This document shows positions 27,601-41,400 of a stretch of DNA of 64,000 nucleotides, piece by piece (position 1 is the stretch's first letter; every line of letters starts with the position of its first letter). The stretch comes from Micropterus salmoides. Taxonomy: Eukaryota > Chordata > Actinopteri > Centrarchiformes > Centrarchidae. Both the position numbers and the translations under genes were made by a program. The notes under the pieces were generated by a model. That model saw only the letters and a list, made by a program, of their open reading frames with translations, was not told the origin of the DNA and did no database searches. The DNA lies in the NCBI RefSeq assembly GCF_014851395.1, contig NW_024041262.1:14809671-14873670 (forward strand). Direction: 5' to 3'.

Positions 27601-28372
27601 AGCAGCAACATCAAACCTACAGATTTGAGATGCTGGGCCACTGCAGGTCAAAATGAGAAATTTTGCCCTTTCCGAAAAGATAAAAGCAGGACGGAGGGCC
27701 TAGTGGGGTTGGTGCAAAACAAGAAAACAGCTCACGGCTTATTATGGTTGCCAACACAAATGCTTCAAATCCAACAACATTCATCCTAAATGTCAGATAG
27801 CAGTAATGTTATTTATGTTGGAGGATTCATTTAAAGCAACAAAGCATAAGAAGTGACCAAAAGCCAAGTCAGGGAACGCTAACACTTTGCTCTGTGTCCG
27901 GCGCAGGCATACAAAATGTGCAGGGAATATAATACTTCAAAAGGGCCAGGACAATGCCAGAGAGGTTCTAGAAATGAATACTAAGTTAATGACAAAACAC
28001 AAGAGTGCATTTGGTCAAGAATACAAGCTGGAGCCATTCACGGTTGTGATAAGGGTCGGCATGCAGCGCGCCTTGCTATGCAGGTTGATTAATTTGGCAA
28101 GTGATTGCATGTATTATCTGTCTTGTGAATACAGCATTTTGTTCCCTTCATTGGATTCTATAAAAGGGCAAGTTTTAACCCGCCTCTGAGTATATTCTAC
28201 ACATAAGCAGGTCACTTTGTCCTTTTCAAAGATTATTGGCTGTACCTACAGGCGGCGTCATTTAGTGTTCAGTTTAACATATAAGCAAATGACAATGTGC
28301 GTTCTCTGGTGGTTTCCATTTTTTGACTACTTAACTGCATGTTGATGTATGCTTTCACAATCTACACACACA

Positions 28373-28409
<37 letters not shown>

Positions 28410-31400
28410 CGATTAACGGACTGAAGGCTGATGACTAAATGAAGATATCCAGTCTAGTAGACTGCCATGTCGTTTTGCGTAGGCTAAAGTACCAAGAACT
28501 CATCCAGAAATAAGTAAAATATGTATTATTGTGGTTGTGTAAAGTAATAATTCTAACATAAAATATAAATAATTAAATACATGTTAACTTTTGGTATTCC
28601 TGTCATTCTGTTTTACTCATTAGTGGGTCAGCATCTAAGCTTCCAAGGGTAAGCTATAACCCAAGTTGAACTCATCACAGCCATACTTCATCATCTTAAC
28701 TTTAGAGGATTTTTTTAGAGTGCAAACTTTCAACTGAACAAGGGACAATCAAGGTGACCAGGGGCTGAAGAGTAGGATAATCTTATTATAGCAATCGATG
28801 ACTGCTGATTGAGCTCTGTTAAGGGAAGAGCAGAACGTGGGATTACGCCAAGTCTACAGGGGGACATGGGAGAATTGGTGTGGTAAGTAATGTGTTCCTT
28901 TCAGTTTTGTCAATGCAAGCGTAATAGCTTATTAGACAATCGAGCGGGCTTAATCAAAATGGGTCTGTTTATGATCATTTTTAAGTAACTGATAATTGGG
29001 TTTTCCGCAAAGGTTTGCGCTGCCAGCATATAAAAAGGGTGTCTTTTACAGAAAACGCACTTCAGCTCTGCATGAAAAAGCCATTTCATTCATTTGAATG
29101 AGGGCAACACAGCAGGCGTGCCAAAGCAGAAGGCAAAAACATAAATCACAGGGTCATCCAGAAAAAAAATGTACCCGACTCAAAATCTGCCCGGCCGCAA
29201 TACCACTTGATCTGCCAATCAAATATATGCAAGTAGACATCCCTGGTAGATTACTTTGTAACATAAACTGTGTATTTCTGTACTTATACTGTTTTATCTA
29301 TTTCTCAAATTGGACTTCCTGGATTGTATTTCACCACCAACGCAGCCACCAGCAGTTTCAATTCCCGCTAAGAGTCTACAGCCATGTTAGCGCCTCTGTG
29401 AGTCTGTACTCTGGCACAGCAGTGTTTTGAACCTAATGCTAACATCAACCTCCTGTCACGCTCAAGCTAACGTGCTGATGTTAAGCCCGTCAAATGTTTG
29501 CCAAGTTAACCACTTAGTTTAGACTGTTATTCATTTCATCATCATGGTATGATGGAACAAAATTTCTTGGCAATCAATTTACTAAATGCTAAAATATATC
29601 ACTTGTTGGTGGTGCTAGAGGAAAGGAGGATCACCAGAGTAGCATTCATCCATCCAATAGTTATTGCGATATTTTAGTCTCACAGACCAACCGACATTGC
29701 CATCCCTACAGCCTATCAGTGACACACCATTATAGAAACAACATAGCCCTTGCTCTTGGCCTTTACATTCGTCACCATCTTGTTTAAGCTGTTTAAGTCA
29801 CAAACTGGCCACAGCCATTACCAATGTCATGGCCAGGGCAACATCTATGGCCTGATAATAGCTATCAATAAACAGAAGCTAATTAGTTACTGGTGGACTG
29901 AGTAAATGGTATGCTTAAAGATGCTGCAAAAAAATAATGGTCCTTTTTATGGTAACTGCTGCTCAATAATAGTTTTAAGTGCCAGTAAAAACATCACCGC
30001 TCTACTTGATGGTCAGCACATATGTTTCTAGTGTGTATGAGATGCGTCTCTGCGTGTTTGTACGAGCGTGTGAGAGAGATAAAGAGAGGGGAGACTGCAT
30101 TAGATACATCCACATGGTTGTGTGTGAAACATCTCTGTGCGCAGTCTTGTGAAATGTCAGCGCCCCCTCCCATCTGTTCCCCCCACAGGTAGCTTCAAAG
30201 AGGTCAGCCCTCGCCGTCCTCCGTGGCATTTACAGCTGTTGTCTTTTCATCCCTTTGTCACCCCACTCCAAGTCTCCATCCAAGTCTCGTCACATATCCT
30301 CAGCTAAATTATTATTATTAACAGCTGTACCTTTGGTACTAAGTCCTTTCAACTCCTGAAAAAAAAAGAAAAGCCCTTATCCAATTAGTGCATTAATGTG
30401 GTAAAAGATCAGCTTTGTAATATTAGGCCAATACCAGGAATTACAAATTTAGTACCTCATGGCTTTAAGTTTCTGAGAGGCTGTTAGCGGTTATTATTCT
30501 CTCCTCCATCCGCAGCTAATTTTCAAAATGACATACAGACAATGCTTACTTCAATATGTACAAATATTCATCAAATGTTTCTAGTAAAAAAATTGTGTAT
30601 AAACACATTGCTCTTTAGACCTAGCACAACCGAGAAGTGCTAACATAGGTTTCACGCCAGAAAGCCAATAAAAAAAACATTCAAAAGTTCAATCAGTACC
30701 AGACATCCATATGCCACTTGGCTGGCTCAGTGTATCATTATTGTCTCTGCTATCACTAGACGCCTCATTAGGACTCGTTTATTCCACGTCCTTATGTCAG
30801 ATGGAGGCTTGTGAGCATTAGATGGCTTCCAGCCCAAATGCCTTCACTCTGTATTTGGACAAGCCTCCTAAGTGCATGGGCCTGTCCACAAGCCCTTTCA
30901 AATTAACTGGACACGATGCTCAGTGAATCAGTGCACGAATGGACAACATTGGCAGGAACCAAATCAGTTAATCTAATATCGTACAGGTCTTGGTGCTGTC
31001 TCAACACAAGTTAGTGATCACACTGAAACTCTTCTCACTGTTATCACTTCACATCAGTACCGACAGAATGTTGTATGTATGCAACCTAAAATGTCTACCA
31101 TGACTACCAGTGTGACAAATAATTATTCATGAATGCCATCACTAGCTTGATGATTTATATAATAATGGTTAGCTGATGCTGGTAATTTGAATTAAGCAGC
31201 ATTTGCTTATTACTCCCTCAAATTAAAAGGTTAGTCCATCGATTTAACATTGCACTCCCATTACAACGTGGGACTCACGATGGACAGTAAAAAAAATTTT
31301 TTTTAAAAAAGGATCAAAATCAACACAGCAGCAATACAGTTTTGTTTATCATGTATCTAAAGCTGAGTGCCCACTTTAAAATGGAGAATTTTCAATGTCC

Positions 31401-34400
31401 AGTATCACTTAAAGAAAAGCAAACACCAAAGCAGAGTCCTTTCGAAGACACATAGAAGGATTTGTGTATAATTGTCCAATGAGCAGCCAGAGCTGCAGAC
31501 AGACTATCTTGTTTTCTGTTGTTGTTTTTTTTTAAAGATTGATTCAGTCTGCACCTGTCAGATACTGATAATAGAGCTTATTAAACAAAAATGAGAAAAG
31601 GATCCAAATTGGAGGTTATCCACAGGATTGTTGGATCCCTCTCAGTAGCTGAACCACTTGCATCTTAGCTTTAGTTGTAAGAAATCAAATTCCATACAAA
31701 TGGTCAAAACAGGAGCAAACAGGCCTGGATCAACACAGAAAAAGGTTACACTGATTGCAGTATGAGGCATGCAGAACAGTTGTTTGAAATTTTAGCTACA
31801 AGAAACATCTTCAGACACAAGTACTTACATAAGTGAGGCACCGGATGCCACAATTCATACACAAAAGCTATTTTCTCAGACAGGATTTAAAATCGGACCA
31901 TAACTAGTTCAGCAATTATCACTACAAATGATCATATTTTGTGCCTTCAATGACAAACCTTTTCAATCACCTTAAATTAAGAAATGGAGATTTTTATTTA
32001 ACCATTTATCCATTTTCATCTGGCTGCTGAAGGGCAGTGACAAACAGATGATAGGAATGCTAAGAGCAGATGGGAAAAGTGAGCAGAATTTCAATGATGT
32101 GAGCCCATCTGTCTGCATTAATTTTTATTGACTTTAATTCTTTGGATAGGCATGATTCATAGTCATGGTAGCTATCATTCTTGTTTATTTTCACATATCA
32201 ATTAGAGGATATAAAATTCAGATCTTATGATTATCAATGTCATCCCCAAAGGGGAAATAAATCGCAGGAGCTTTATTAGTAGACTGAGGGTCATAAGGCT
32301 GGATGAGAACCAAATTAAACTTCTTGCTATTAAGTATCAAACAGCATCTAGGAGAATACTGGGTTCACTCTGAAGAGATGGAAATGATGGTTGCTCTTAC
32401 AGAAACCAGCAACCGCCCCATGCAGTTTGGGTTAAGGGAAGTGCGGAGAATTTACATACGTTTGCCCTCTTCCTCAATTTCCTGTGCTGTATCATTCTTA
32501 TGCGCACTGCCAATCACCTCATCTTTCACCCCTTTTCATTCCCATCTTTTCTCAACCCCATCTTCCACACCACCACTGAATATTAATGTTTCATTCTATC
32601 CATCCCCGTCCTTACTCACAGCAGCTCTACTCGCTTCTTCATGCTTTTTCCACTAGTCCATTTAACTTAAATCCCTAATTTATCTGAATTACCATCTCTA
32701 CTTTTAGCCATATTTGTTTCAGACTAAATAATCCATCCAAAAAGACTCTTAAGCATATTAATTGTATTTTAGATAAATTTATCACAATTTCTTTCTCCTC
32801 TTGCAATTCTTTTTTAGACCCATACTATTAAAACAGCACTGTGCTATTTGTGCTCTTTGCCTTTCTAATGTGTAGAGATGAGGGCTTATGTGTTAAAATG
32901 CAGTTTTCTTTAGGTTGCAAAAGTGTTTCAGAAGGATTGGGAACCATCATGTTGAGCAATGATATTTGCAAAACGTACTGTCTTTGCTAACGTGTTGAAG
33001 AATCTGGAAGTTATTTAAATATTGCTGTGGTCAGGTGTATATCACACGTTATCAGAATGTGTTTTATGGACTTACTTCTCTCCGCCGTGAAGCCCAGCAG
33101 GTCTGTTTGATCTTCCACACCACTGCTGCCACCAGGAGTAGTGATAGAAAGCAACTGGAATAAAATAGAGGCAACAATATCAAGCAAGATGATTATATTT
33201 AAAGCATCTCTGTTGCTGATACTAAATATAAACATGCAGCTAACCCAGGTGAGTTTCACGACACCATGTTGCAATAATCCCTGTCTTTACATTGTCACAC
33301 GCCAGATGTAATTCAATAGTTCTGCATGCTCTCTCAGTGGACACAGTGAATAACTTGGTTACTTTCTGCCGACCAGAAGTAATTCACTGTGTCCAAAGGA
33401 ACACAAGGAAAATGTAACATATCATCATCATAACATCATCACTGCTATTGAAGAAGGACAACATATATCGAAACATAAAACCAAGGAGATGATATGAAGA
33501 GGTAGCACACTGATTTCTTATCAGAGTGAATATTTTGGCCGATTACTTCAATTAATAGCCCAACAGTAAAATCATTAGTCATGGGAAATTCAGCAAGGCC
33601 CAAGTGCTACTGGGATAGAAAAATATGACTGATTGAGATCTTCCACTTCATTATCCTGGTGACAGATGATGATTATAAATGTAAAGATTATTAAGTGCTG
33701 AAGAGAATTTCTGTACTTTCGAGGAACATGTGGGAGTTTTGGCTAATCTTTGACCTGTGTGTAGGGGGTATTTTGTATCAAAGAGGGGATATACAGTATT
33801 TGTGGTTTAGGTATCTATAGTGTGTTAAGCTAGCTTGCTTTGCATGCATTTTGGTTAGGTAAAAATATATGGCAACAAAATAAAAGGCCAAGTATTGGTG
33901 TCAGCAATTTTTAATAGAACAAATTGCTCAGTCATTAACAAGTATTTAAAATTTCCCCTTAATTACTCTCTGCTCACTGAATTAGAAGAACATGACCCCG
34001 CTCTGGATGTCCAGGAACAAAGACAATCATATTTGGATTTGAAACACACACTGTAATATGACCGGTGAGCCCTTGTCTTTAGGGACATTCCACATTTCTA
34101 AAATGGGCAGATGGGTCCAATAAGCACATCTCACCAAAGACACGTGACTAGCTCTGATTTCATGGGTCCATTTGGTAGATATTTCAACTTGAACAAGCTT
34201 TCAAGTTGCTTGCCACGCCTGCTAGATCCATTGGGATTTTGAAGAAGGCGATAATGCCTGTGAGGAACCTTGATAACACTTAAAGCTTATAAATACAAAT
34301 ACAAAGAGGAGGCGGCTACCAAGCAAAAAAAAGAATAAAGAAAGAAGGGAAGTGGGATTAAAGTGTTGAGTGATGGGAAACTCTGGGCTTCCAAACATCT

Positions 34401-35369
34401 CGTCACTGTACGTGAAATTTATTTCAGAACTGGACAAGCTTGGAACCCTTTCATTCTTTCAGAAGTACTTGCACCATCTTCGACACCTTTGAAGATAACA
34501 GTGAATGGGAGGGTAGGTGTTGTGGGGGCTTCAATGAGATTTTCATGTGGCAGAAGTGACAAAAATCCCTAGACAGATGTTTGGCCTTCAACGTGATGAT
34601 TTTAGACAGTAAAGACACTTAAATCGCCTTTGCTGTTCCTTCTGCTTCTGCTGTTAAAAAGAGTTCTGCCACTATTCATGTTCTAACTCCTTCCGGTAGT
34701 GAAGGACAAATTATTTACACAACAATGCTCTCAAGTAATTATGGACATGGCATTGGTTGATTTGTAAATCTAGTAACAGTGAACTTTCATTCACACACAC
34801 AAGGAAAGCATGACAGGAAGTTAAGTAGGAAGTTGCCACAGATCTCAGACCCACTGTTCTTTATACCATCTTACATTATTATGTGTTTTTAATAGTAGAC
34901 AGCCAAATATGGCCTTTTTATAATGATAATGTAACACAATGTGTAACATAAGAAAATTGACCTTTGACAGAAGGGAAACTGAACTGCTTTCTTTTAATTA
35001 CATGCTCATTTCTGTAACCACATGGCTATGGTTACCACGACGGAAAACAATCAATAATATCTGTAGCTGCTTTCTACAGTGTTTCTGGGCAACAAGAAGC
35101 TCTGTAATAAGAATTCTTAAAATCAGTAAAAAGACATCTTAACTATATCATAGGATAAAAAAAAATTATATAAAAGTATAAGCCTGGAAGTGAACATTGA
35201 AAAGTATTAAAATGGTAAAAAGTGTACACATTTTAATAGTTCCGTTTTGTTGTGACATTTGACTTCACCTGACATTTTATGACTGAAGTTGGTGCTAAAT
35301 AAATTAACGTGTGCATGCATGTTTCTTAAAATACACTTGACATTCATGTGCATACACTTATATATACTG

Positions 35370-35400
<31 letters not shown>

Positions 35401-38400
35401 GCAGATGTGACTAGAATGAAGCGGAGTTTTGTTAACAAGTATAAATGAGACCATGGGCCACGTGTAGTGCAGCATCCTATTAGAACGCATAAAACAATCA
35501 GACTTAATTAGATTACAACTTAGGCAGCACTGCACAAGTAAATATTGTTTGTGAAGTCACTAAGATGAAGAAGCATTGTGGAAATGAGGGGGGAAATACT
35601 TAGTGTCTGAAAGGCTGGTAGTGAAAAAGGTGAGATGATATTTGAATAAACTCAGGAGAGAAAACAGCATGAGAAGAAAATAGAGCTTGTTCCCAGTCAT
35701 GCTGTCATTTCTTCATCCTCTATCTCTCATACAAGGAGGTCTAGAAACCCTGTGGGGTGATTTGACATTTTGTCATCAGGCTGATTATGTTTCCCGCAGG
35801 TTCATCCCCTTCAAACATCAAACACACACAAAACTGCTTGTGACGGCATAAGGGCCTTTTGCTTTTTCTCGCTGAGTTTATGGGTCAGTGAGAACTGGAC
35901 AACAAGGATACACAAAAGACTCAAGAGAATTAGTATACCCTGCACAACAATGGAAAAAACAATACCAAAAGAAATGCACTGCATGCTAATGGAACAAGAT
36001 GTACACAATTAGGCGGGCAAACAGGAAAGGCTATATGCTGTGTAATGGAATGATGGGGTTGGATTTAGCAAGCACAAACCAGTATGAGAATTCATTACAT
36101 TTGAGATAAATGAATAACTTGAAGTTGTGTTTTTGTGAATACTAATCGAACAACAATTCCAAGAGAAAGGAGTACAATGCTACGGGCAAATAGAAAGTAC
36201 TCACACCTTTATTGTAGAAGTTTAAAAAAAAGACCAAAACTCTTGCTACCTTTTTCTCTGTGTGCCCGTGCTGTGCCCCTATTTAAAATGGTTTCCTGTG
36301 CGAATGATGCAAGTGGCTGTCAGACACATTTTAGATAAAATAAGCTCTGTCCTTCTCCCTTTTCCTTCCAAGAATTCCTGAATTTGGCTATTCAACTGTA
36401 ATTCGATCGAATGGAGGCAGAAGATAACAGATTATGTGACAGCTTTTTCGGGAAAGTTATTGTGGACCGGGAAGTGATGGGCAGGTGCCTTGGGCAAAGG
36501 CTGTCTTCTATTCCTACATTGACAGCTACACAGATAATGCGTCAGTCCATCAGCAACTCTGGGTAGCACACCTTGAAATGAAAATGAACACACATACACA
36601 CACAGAGACTGCACCAATGCTCAGTGACTATCAGTGTTAGGTATGAAAATAAGTGTCCCCACCAAATATTGCTGATCTCATGATTAAAGCCATCATAACT
36701 TATCCATTTATCAGATTTCTCTAATAGAATAGCATTATAAATACCTGCATCAAAATACAGCATCATTTACTTTAAGGCTTTCTGTTGTGTTGCAAGGAGA
36801 GCACTTTATGGTCGTGGCAATTAAAATGATGCTAAATCTTTTATAGCTAGCTTAAAAGTCATTTGGACGTTAAAGGGTGGTTCTTTTTTCAATCGACATT
36901 TAAACTTCACTTATCACAAGTTGAAGATTTTGCCTATAGCCTGTGACACTGTGTTACAGATTAGAGATGCTTGGAACAGCTCAACAGGCATGACTACAGT
37001 AAGCAAAGCTGTGTGAGGGAACTCCTTTGAGAGGGTCAGTGTCAATGCTGATCTTCTGAAGCCTTTTTAAAAATGCCAGTATCTCAATTCAAGCATACAT
37101 TTTGCAATTAAACTCACATCCTCTTAATTTATTCAGACTTTGCTGTGCTTTTGAGAGAGCTCAATTGACTCGTTTGAAACATTTCAATGAGAAAAGATTT
37201 CCAACGCAGCCCTCGGAATAGAAATATGATTAAGAGCCCTCATATCTTGATCGCCCATGCCTTCTCTTTAGATGGCACTTGCAGAGCAATATGCACCTAT
37301 TTAAACGGTTACGGGTAGTCCATTTGCCACTTGAAAAAAGGAAAACCGCTGCCTTGAAGACAAAAGAAGCATTAATATGTATGCAGTTAAAAAAGGACTG
37401 GTCCAACAGGCTCAGGTAACACAATAAGCCCCAAGAGGCAAGAGTGGAAAACAAAGATGTGGTGGGTCAGATTCTGGATAAGGCTTCCTGAGTGCTGAAC
37501 ATTTAGAACAGTTAAAACAAGTTAAGTGTTTATATATCAAATATTTGACTCACTCACCTGAAGAATGTCACAAAGAACTGGACGAGGTCCATGATACTGT
37601 TGTGTTGGGAGAAGGCAATCTATTGGAGAAAAGGCAGAGAACATGGGTATTAATCACTACAGCAAAAGGTGAGGCTTCTCAGTCACTCACAAATTTGTTT
37701 GTAAACCCAAACTTTGTGTACAAAATCTCTTTTCATAAAAGAAAAAAACAATCTGTTTTTATTTAATTCCAAGGGGGGAAACACTTTTACTTCATTCTGA
37801 CTGAGCACTCCCAGTTGATCTGCGATGTGAAGGGGTTAACAGTTCAAGTATGCATTAAGAGCGGGACGGACCACTGACAAGTCTGTCTGGAGGATCTCCT
37901 GTAAAAGCTTCTGCTGGCAAAAAAGGTCTGATCGCATATAAAGGAACAAGATAAAAACAGAGCAGAAAGCTTTCTGTTTGCAGACAATACACAGCTTCTA
38001 ACAAATACTCATTTGTCATAAATGTTTCCGATCATCTAAAACATTCATCTATTGATAGACTTGTATGAGTTGACTTCATATATAATGTATTCTGAATCAA
38101 CAATAGGCAGATGAAAAATCTTGGCTTATGTCGATTTTGAATAATTTTGGTCTGCATTACTGCATTACTAGATGCAAAAACAAAAACACAAATAAAACAT
38201 CACAATCCAATGATTTGCTAAATATTCTACACGTGCACTGTTCTTCAGTAATGTCCACAACAACCCATCTGCTGCTGAGGTGGACAACATATAGTGTATC
38301 TCTTAAATAGCTGATTAGTATGTTATGTCAGCGGCATGGCCAGTGAATAATGGGTCAGACATATGTCTCACCTTCATTAAAAGAGAGATTACACACAGTC

Positions 38401-41400
38401 CTAGCAGCTAAATCCTATCTAATGGGCTACATCATAGTGACGCGTCGCTATCTACTGTAGATGCTCTAAGGGCATTTTGCCCTGAAAACATTTAGACATT
38501 ACATTTATTCATTTAGCTGACACACAAACACAACGTCATTTGCAGCACTGAGTCTGGTGGATAGCACATAGAGTTGGGTAATATGGCACAAATTGTGCTT
38601 TTAGAGGTGGATTATTTGCGTCATGGTGGATGCTTTGAACGCTGATGACGCAGAAATTCAAACAGGGACTTATTTTGGTGATTCAGTCTATCACTGACGT
38701 CGTCATAATGGCAAACCTAATAACGTGGCAAAGGTGGTGCAGAATGCAAACATACTGTTTGTTAAAACAGGAGAGAGGCAATGATTTACCATTGTGGGTA
38801 TTAACAAGAGAAGAGCAAAAGTAACTGACAAGAGAGAGTGCAGTGACCAGGTAAAAAGTATGTCCAAGTTTAAGGTTATGTAGCGGGACAGTCTTCACTG
38901 GACTGATGTTCTTTATTGACAATTTCCTCACCCTAGCAAACTTCTCCCATCTATGACTTTTTCAACCTTTTTTTAAGTAGACAACGAGAATCACTGATCT
39001 GAAATGAGATGCTCACTGACATGCCCAACAAGACTCAAAAGAACACATTACACAGATGTTCTGCTGGCTTTTTAGTAAGTGCGACAGTTCTATCTGGTGC
39101 TTACAACCCTGCTTTATTACATGATATGAGGTCAAACCAATATGATTAGGGTCAATTTAATTTCAATTCCTCAATCTTAGCCAATCAATGTTTATTTGAG
39201 AATGTACTCTGAACATTGAACAGTCCCTTGGGTAACAATTGACAATGACACATAATGACGTAACAGTAGAAGCTTAGCTGAAGACCTCCCCTTACTATCT
39301 TCACCCACATTTAAACGCTAATTTTATGGGCTCGGACCCCGAAAACAAACGCTCATCCGTGCCTTCTCAAATTCTGCTTTATCATCAAGGTCAATATAAA
39401 GGCAAACAAGGAAAGGGAACCCTTATCCTGTTACAGAAGCTATTTGATTTAACAGCTCAGGCTATAATAAATAATGACTGTTGGCCAGGAAATTTAATAG
39501 AAAACTATTACTGCTCCAGCTCCACAGATGGACTGACCCCAAAGACACTATAACCCCACCGTGGTCCACCTGTCTACCTTGTGAAAACAAAGGAAAGAAC
39601 AACTATAAAATGTAATACTTGGGCTAATTAGTAAAAGGAAATGGTGTGATAATTGTATCTATCACAAACTGTATCTATCTCAAGTCCAATATTCACTTCT
39701 TTTAGCTCTGTTTTGGTATCCACCAACTGATGAGGGAAACATTTAGCTGCTAAATACTTCAGTAGATTCACTTTTAGATTTAATCTTGCTGACATTTCTA
39801 GACTGAGGAACGGACTATATTCAAGTGTATTTTGATTGTATCCACCAGATTTTTTAAGTGCTTCAAATCATAGTCTAAAATAGTTTGTGAGACTCAGTTG
39901 TAGCCACTTAGTCATTCAGTCGAGAACTTGTGTGTTAGTCTTAATCACAGCTCAGAAAGCACAGCCTTCTCCTTTAATTTCAGTGTTTTCTCTATTATGA
40001 AATCACTGCACATCACTCTCAGTTTCTCATTTTCATTCACATTAGTGCAACGTGGCCTTTAGCCCATTTTAAATTGTACTGCTTGTAAAACTAAACCATG
40101 AATATTTTTGACAAAAGCTTAATCGTTGTTTTCCTGCAAACTCAAAATAACTGACAGCAAATGGTATTTATTTTTCACTGTGTTGTATTTTCGCCCCTTT
40201 CACCACATCAAAGCCTCAATCTCCTCCATTCAGAACGAGTAGTAGAAAAGGTTAAACGGTGCTTTGCTTTGGCCTGCTTAAAAAACAACAACAAAAAAGC
40301 AGCTGCGCGCCTATGCAGGCAGACCATCAGCTCATTAAATCTGTAATTAGAATAAAGTGCACTTGAATTCACCCTGAACAACAACAACGGAAGTCTGTAT
40401 CTGCAAAGATGGCTGCTCCTGCCCCCTTTATGTATGTAGGACTAGGACCGACTGTTCATCTAGGAGATGTTAGATGACTACACACATATACCACTGTGTT
40501 ATCTGCTTCATGTGAGTCGGCCCAAGGTCATGAACACAGTCCTCACCTGGATCTTGATGGGCCATGAGAAGTTACTGACGTAGACATAAAAGGTAATATT
40601 TGGGTTGTTTCTAAAGGTGAACTTCTCACAGGAGAAACTGTCTCTGTATTCCTTGATGTTAGTTTTGGACACGATAGGCACCTCCTCTCCAGAGATGGTT
40701 CCAGCTGTTGAGGGAAAGAATTCATGTTCAGTACACTGCCAGAGAGCTCACCTACACACAGAGATGGAGCTTTACTGGCTGCGACATATTATTATTAACC
40801 CATTAATGGGGTTTTCAAGCTATTTGGGACTACAGGAAAGATATCATCATCAATTATTATGTCTTAAGTGCATTCAATTTCTTTTTGGTGTACCAGAGCA
40901 GAGCTTTATTGTGTTTACACATTACGTCCATATTTTATTATTAAATCAGAAAAGACGTGGGAGAAAAGCACAGCTTGACTGAAATGTTGCTGTCCTTAGG
41001 TCATGACTTAGTCACATTAACACATATTCATCATTTGAGTCCATATCTCCACTATCAGCTAATGCATTTAGTGTATTTGAGATCTAGAATATAGCATTTA
41101 ATGCCCTTGGGGCGAATGCAGTCTATATGAGGGCAACAAAGGTCTGCACCGATCAACCATTAATAATAATATATACTTGTTTGTGTCCATTTATGTTCCG
41201 TATTCCTGAGCGGAGTGTTATTTAATTTCTGTTGACATGATTTCAAGATACGATGATGGCATTTTCTTTCATTAAAATTCAGTATTGTCAAAACTGAAGT
41301 ATAAACTTAACAGTGTGTTTTTTTTTTTAAATATAATTCTTAATACTCATTATGAAATAAAAAACGCATTTCCAACCAAAACACTTGATAAAATAAGTCT

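Larger units (their letters stand above)
24643..33075 (-). other. atrnl1 intron (window intron 13, 8433 bp)
   Basis: The longest intron in the window. It contains a (CA)n microsatellite at 28364-28406 and a minus-strand copy of the dispersed repeat described at 29420-29720. I see nothing definite in 24700-28300 or 29730-33070. Confidence 0.82.

Noticed and set aside
28364..28406. Regular repeats suggesting a CRISPR-like array
   Set aside because: All regular arrays in the window are dinucleotide microsatellites in a vertebrate genome, with no spacers.
33011..33274. 87-codon minus-strand open frame over exon 13
   Set aside because: It is a shadow. The true exon at 33076-33154 uses another frame that gives CFLSLLLVAA and joins its neighbours in phase.
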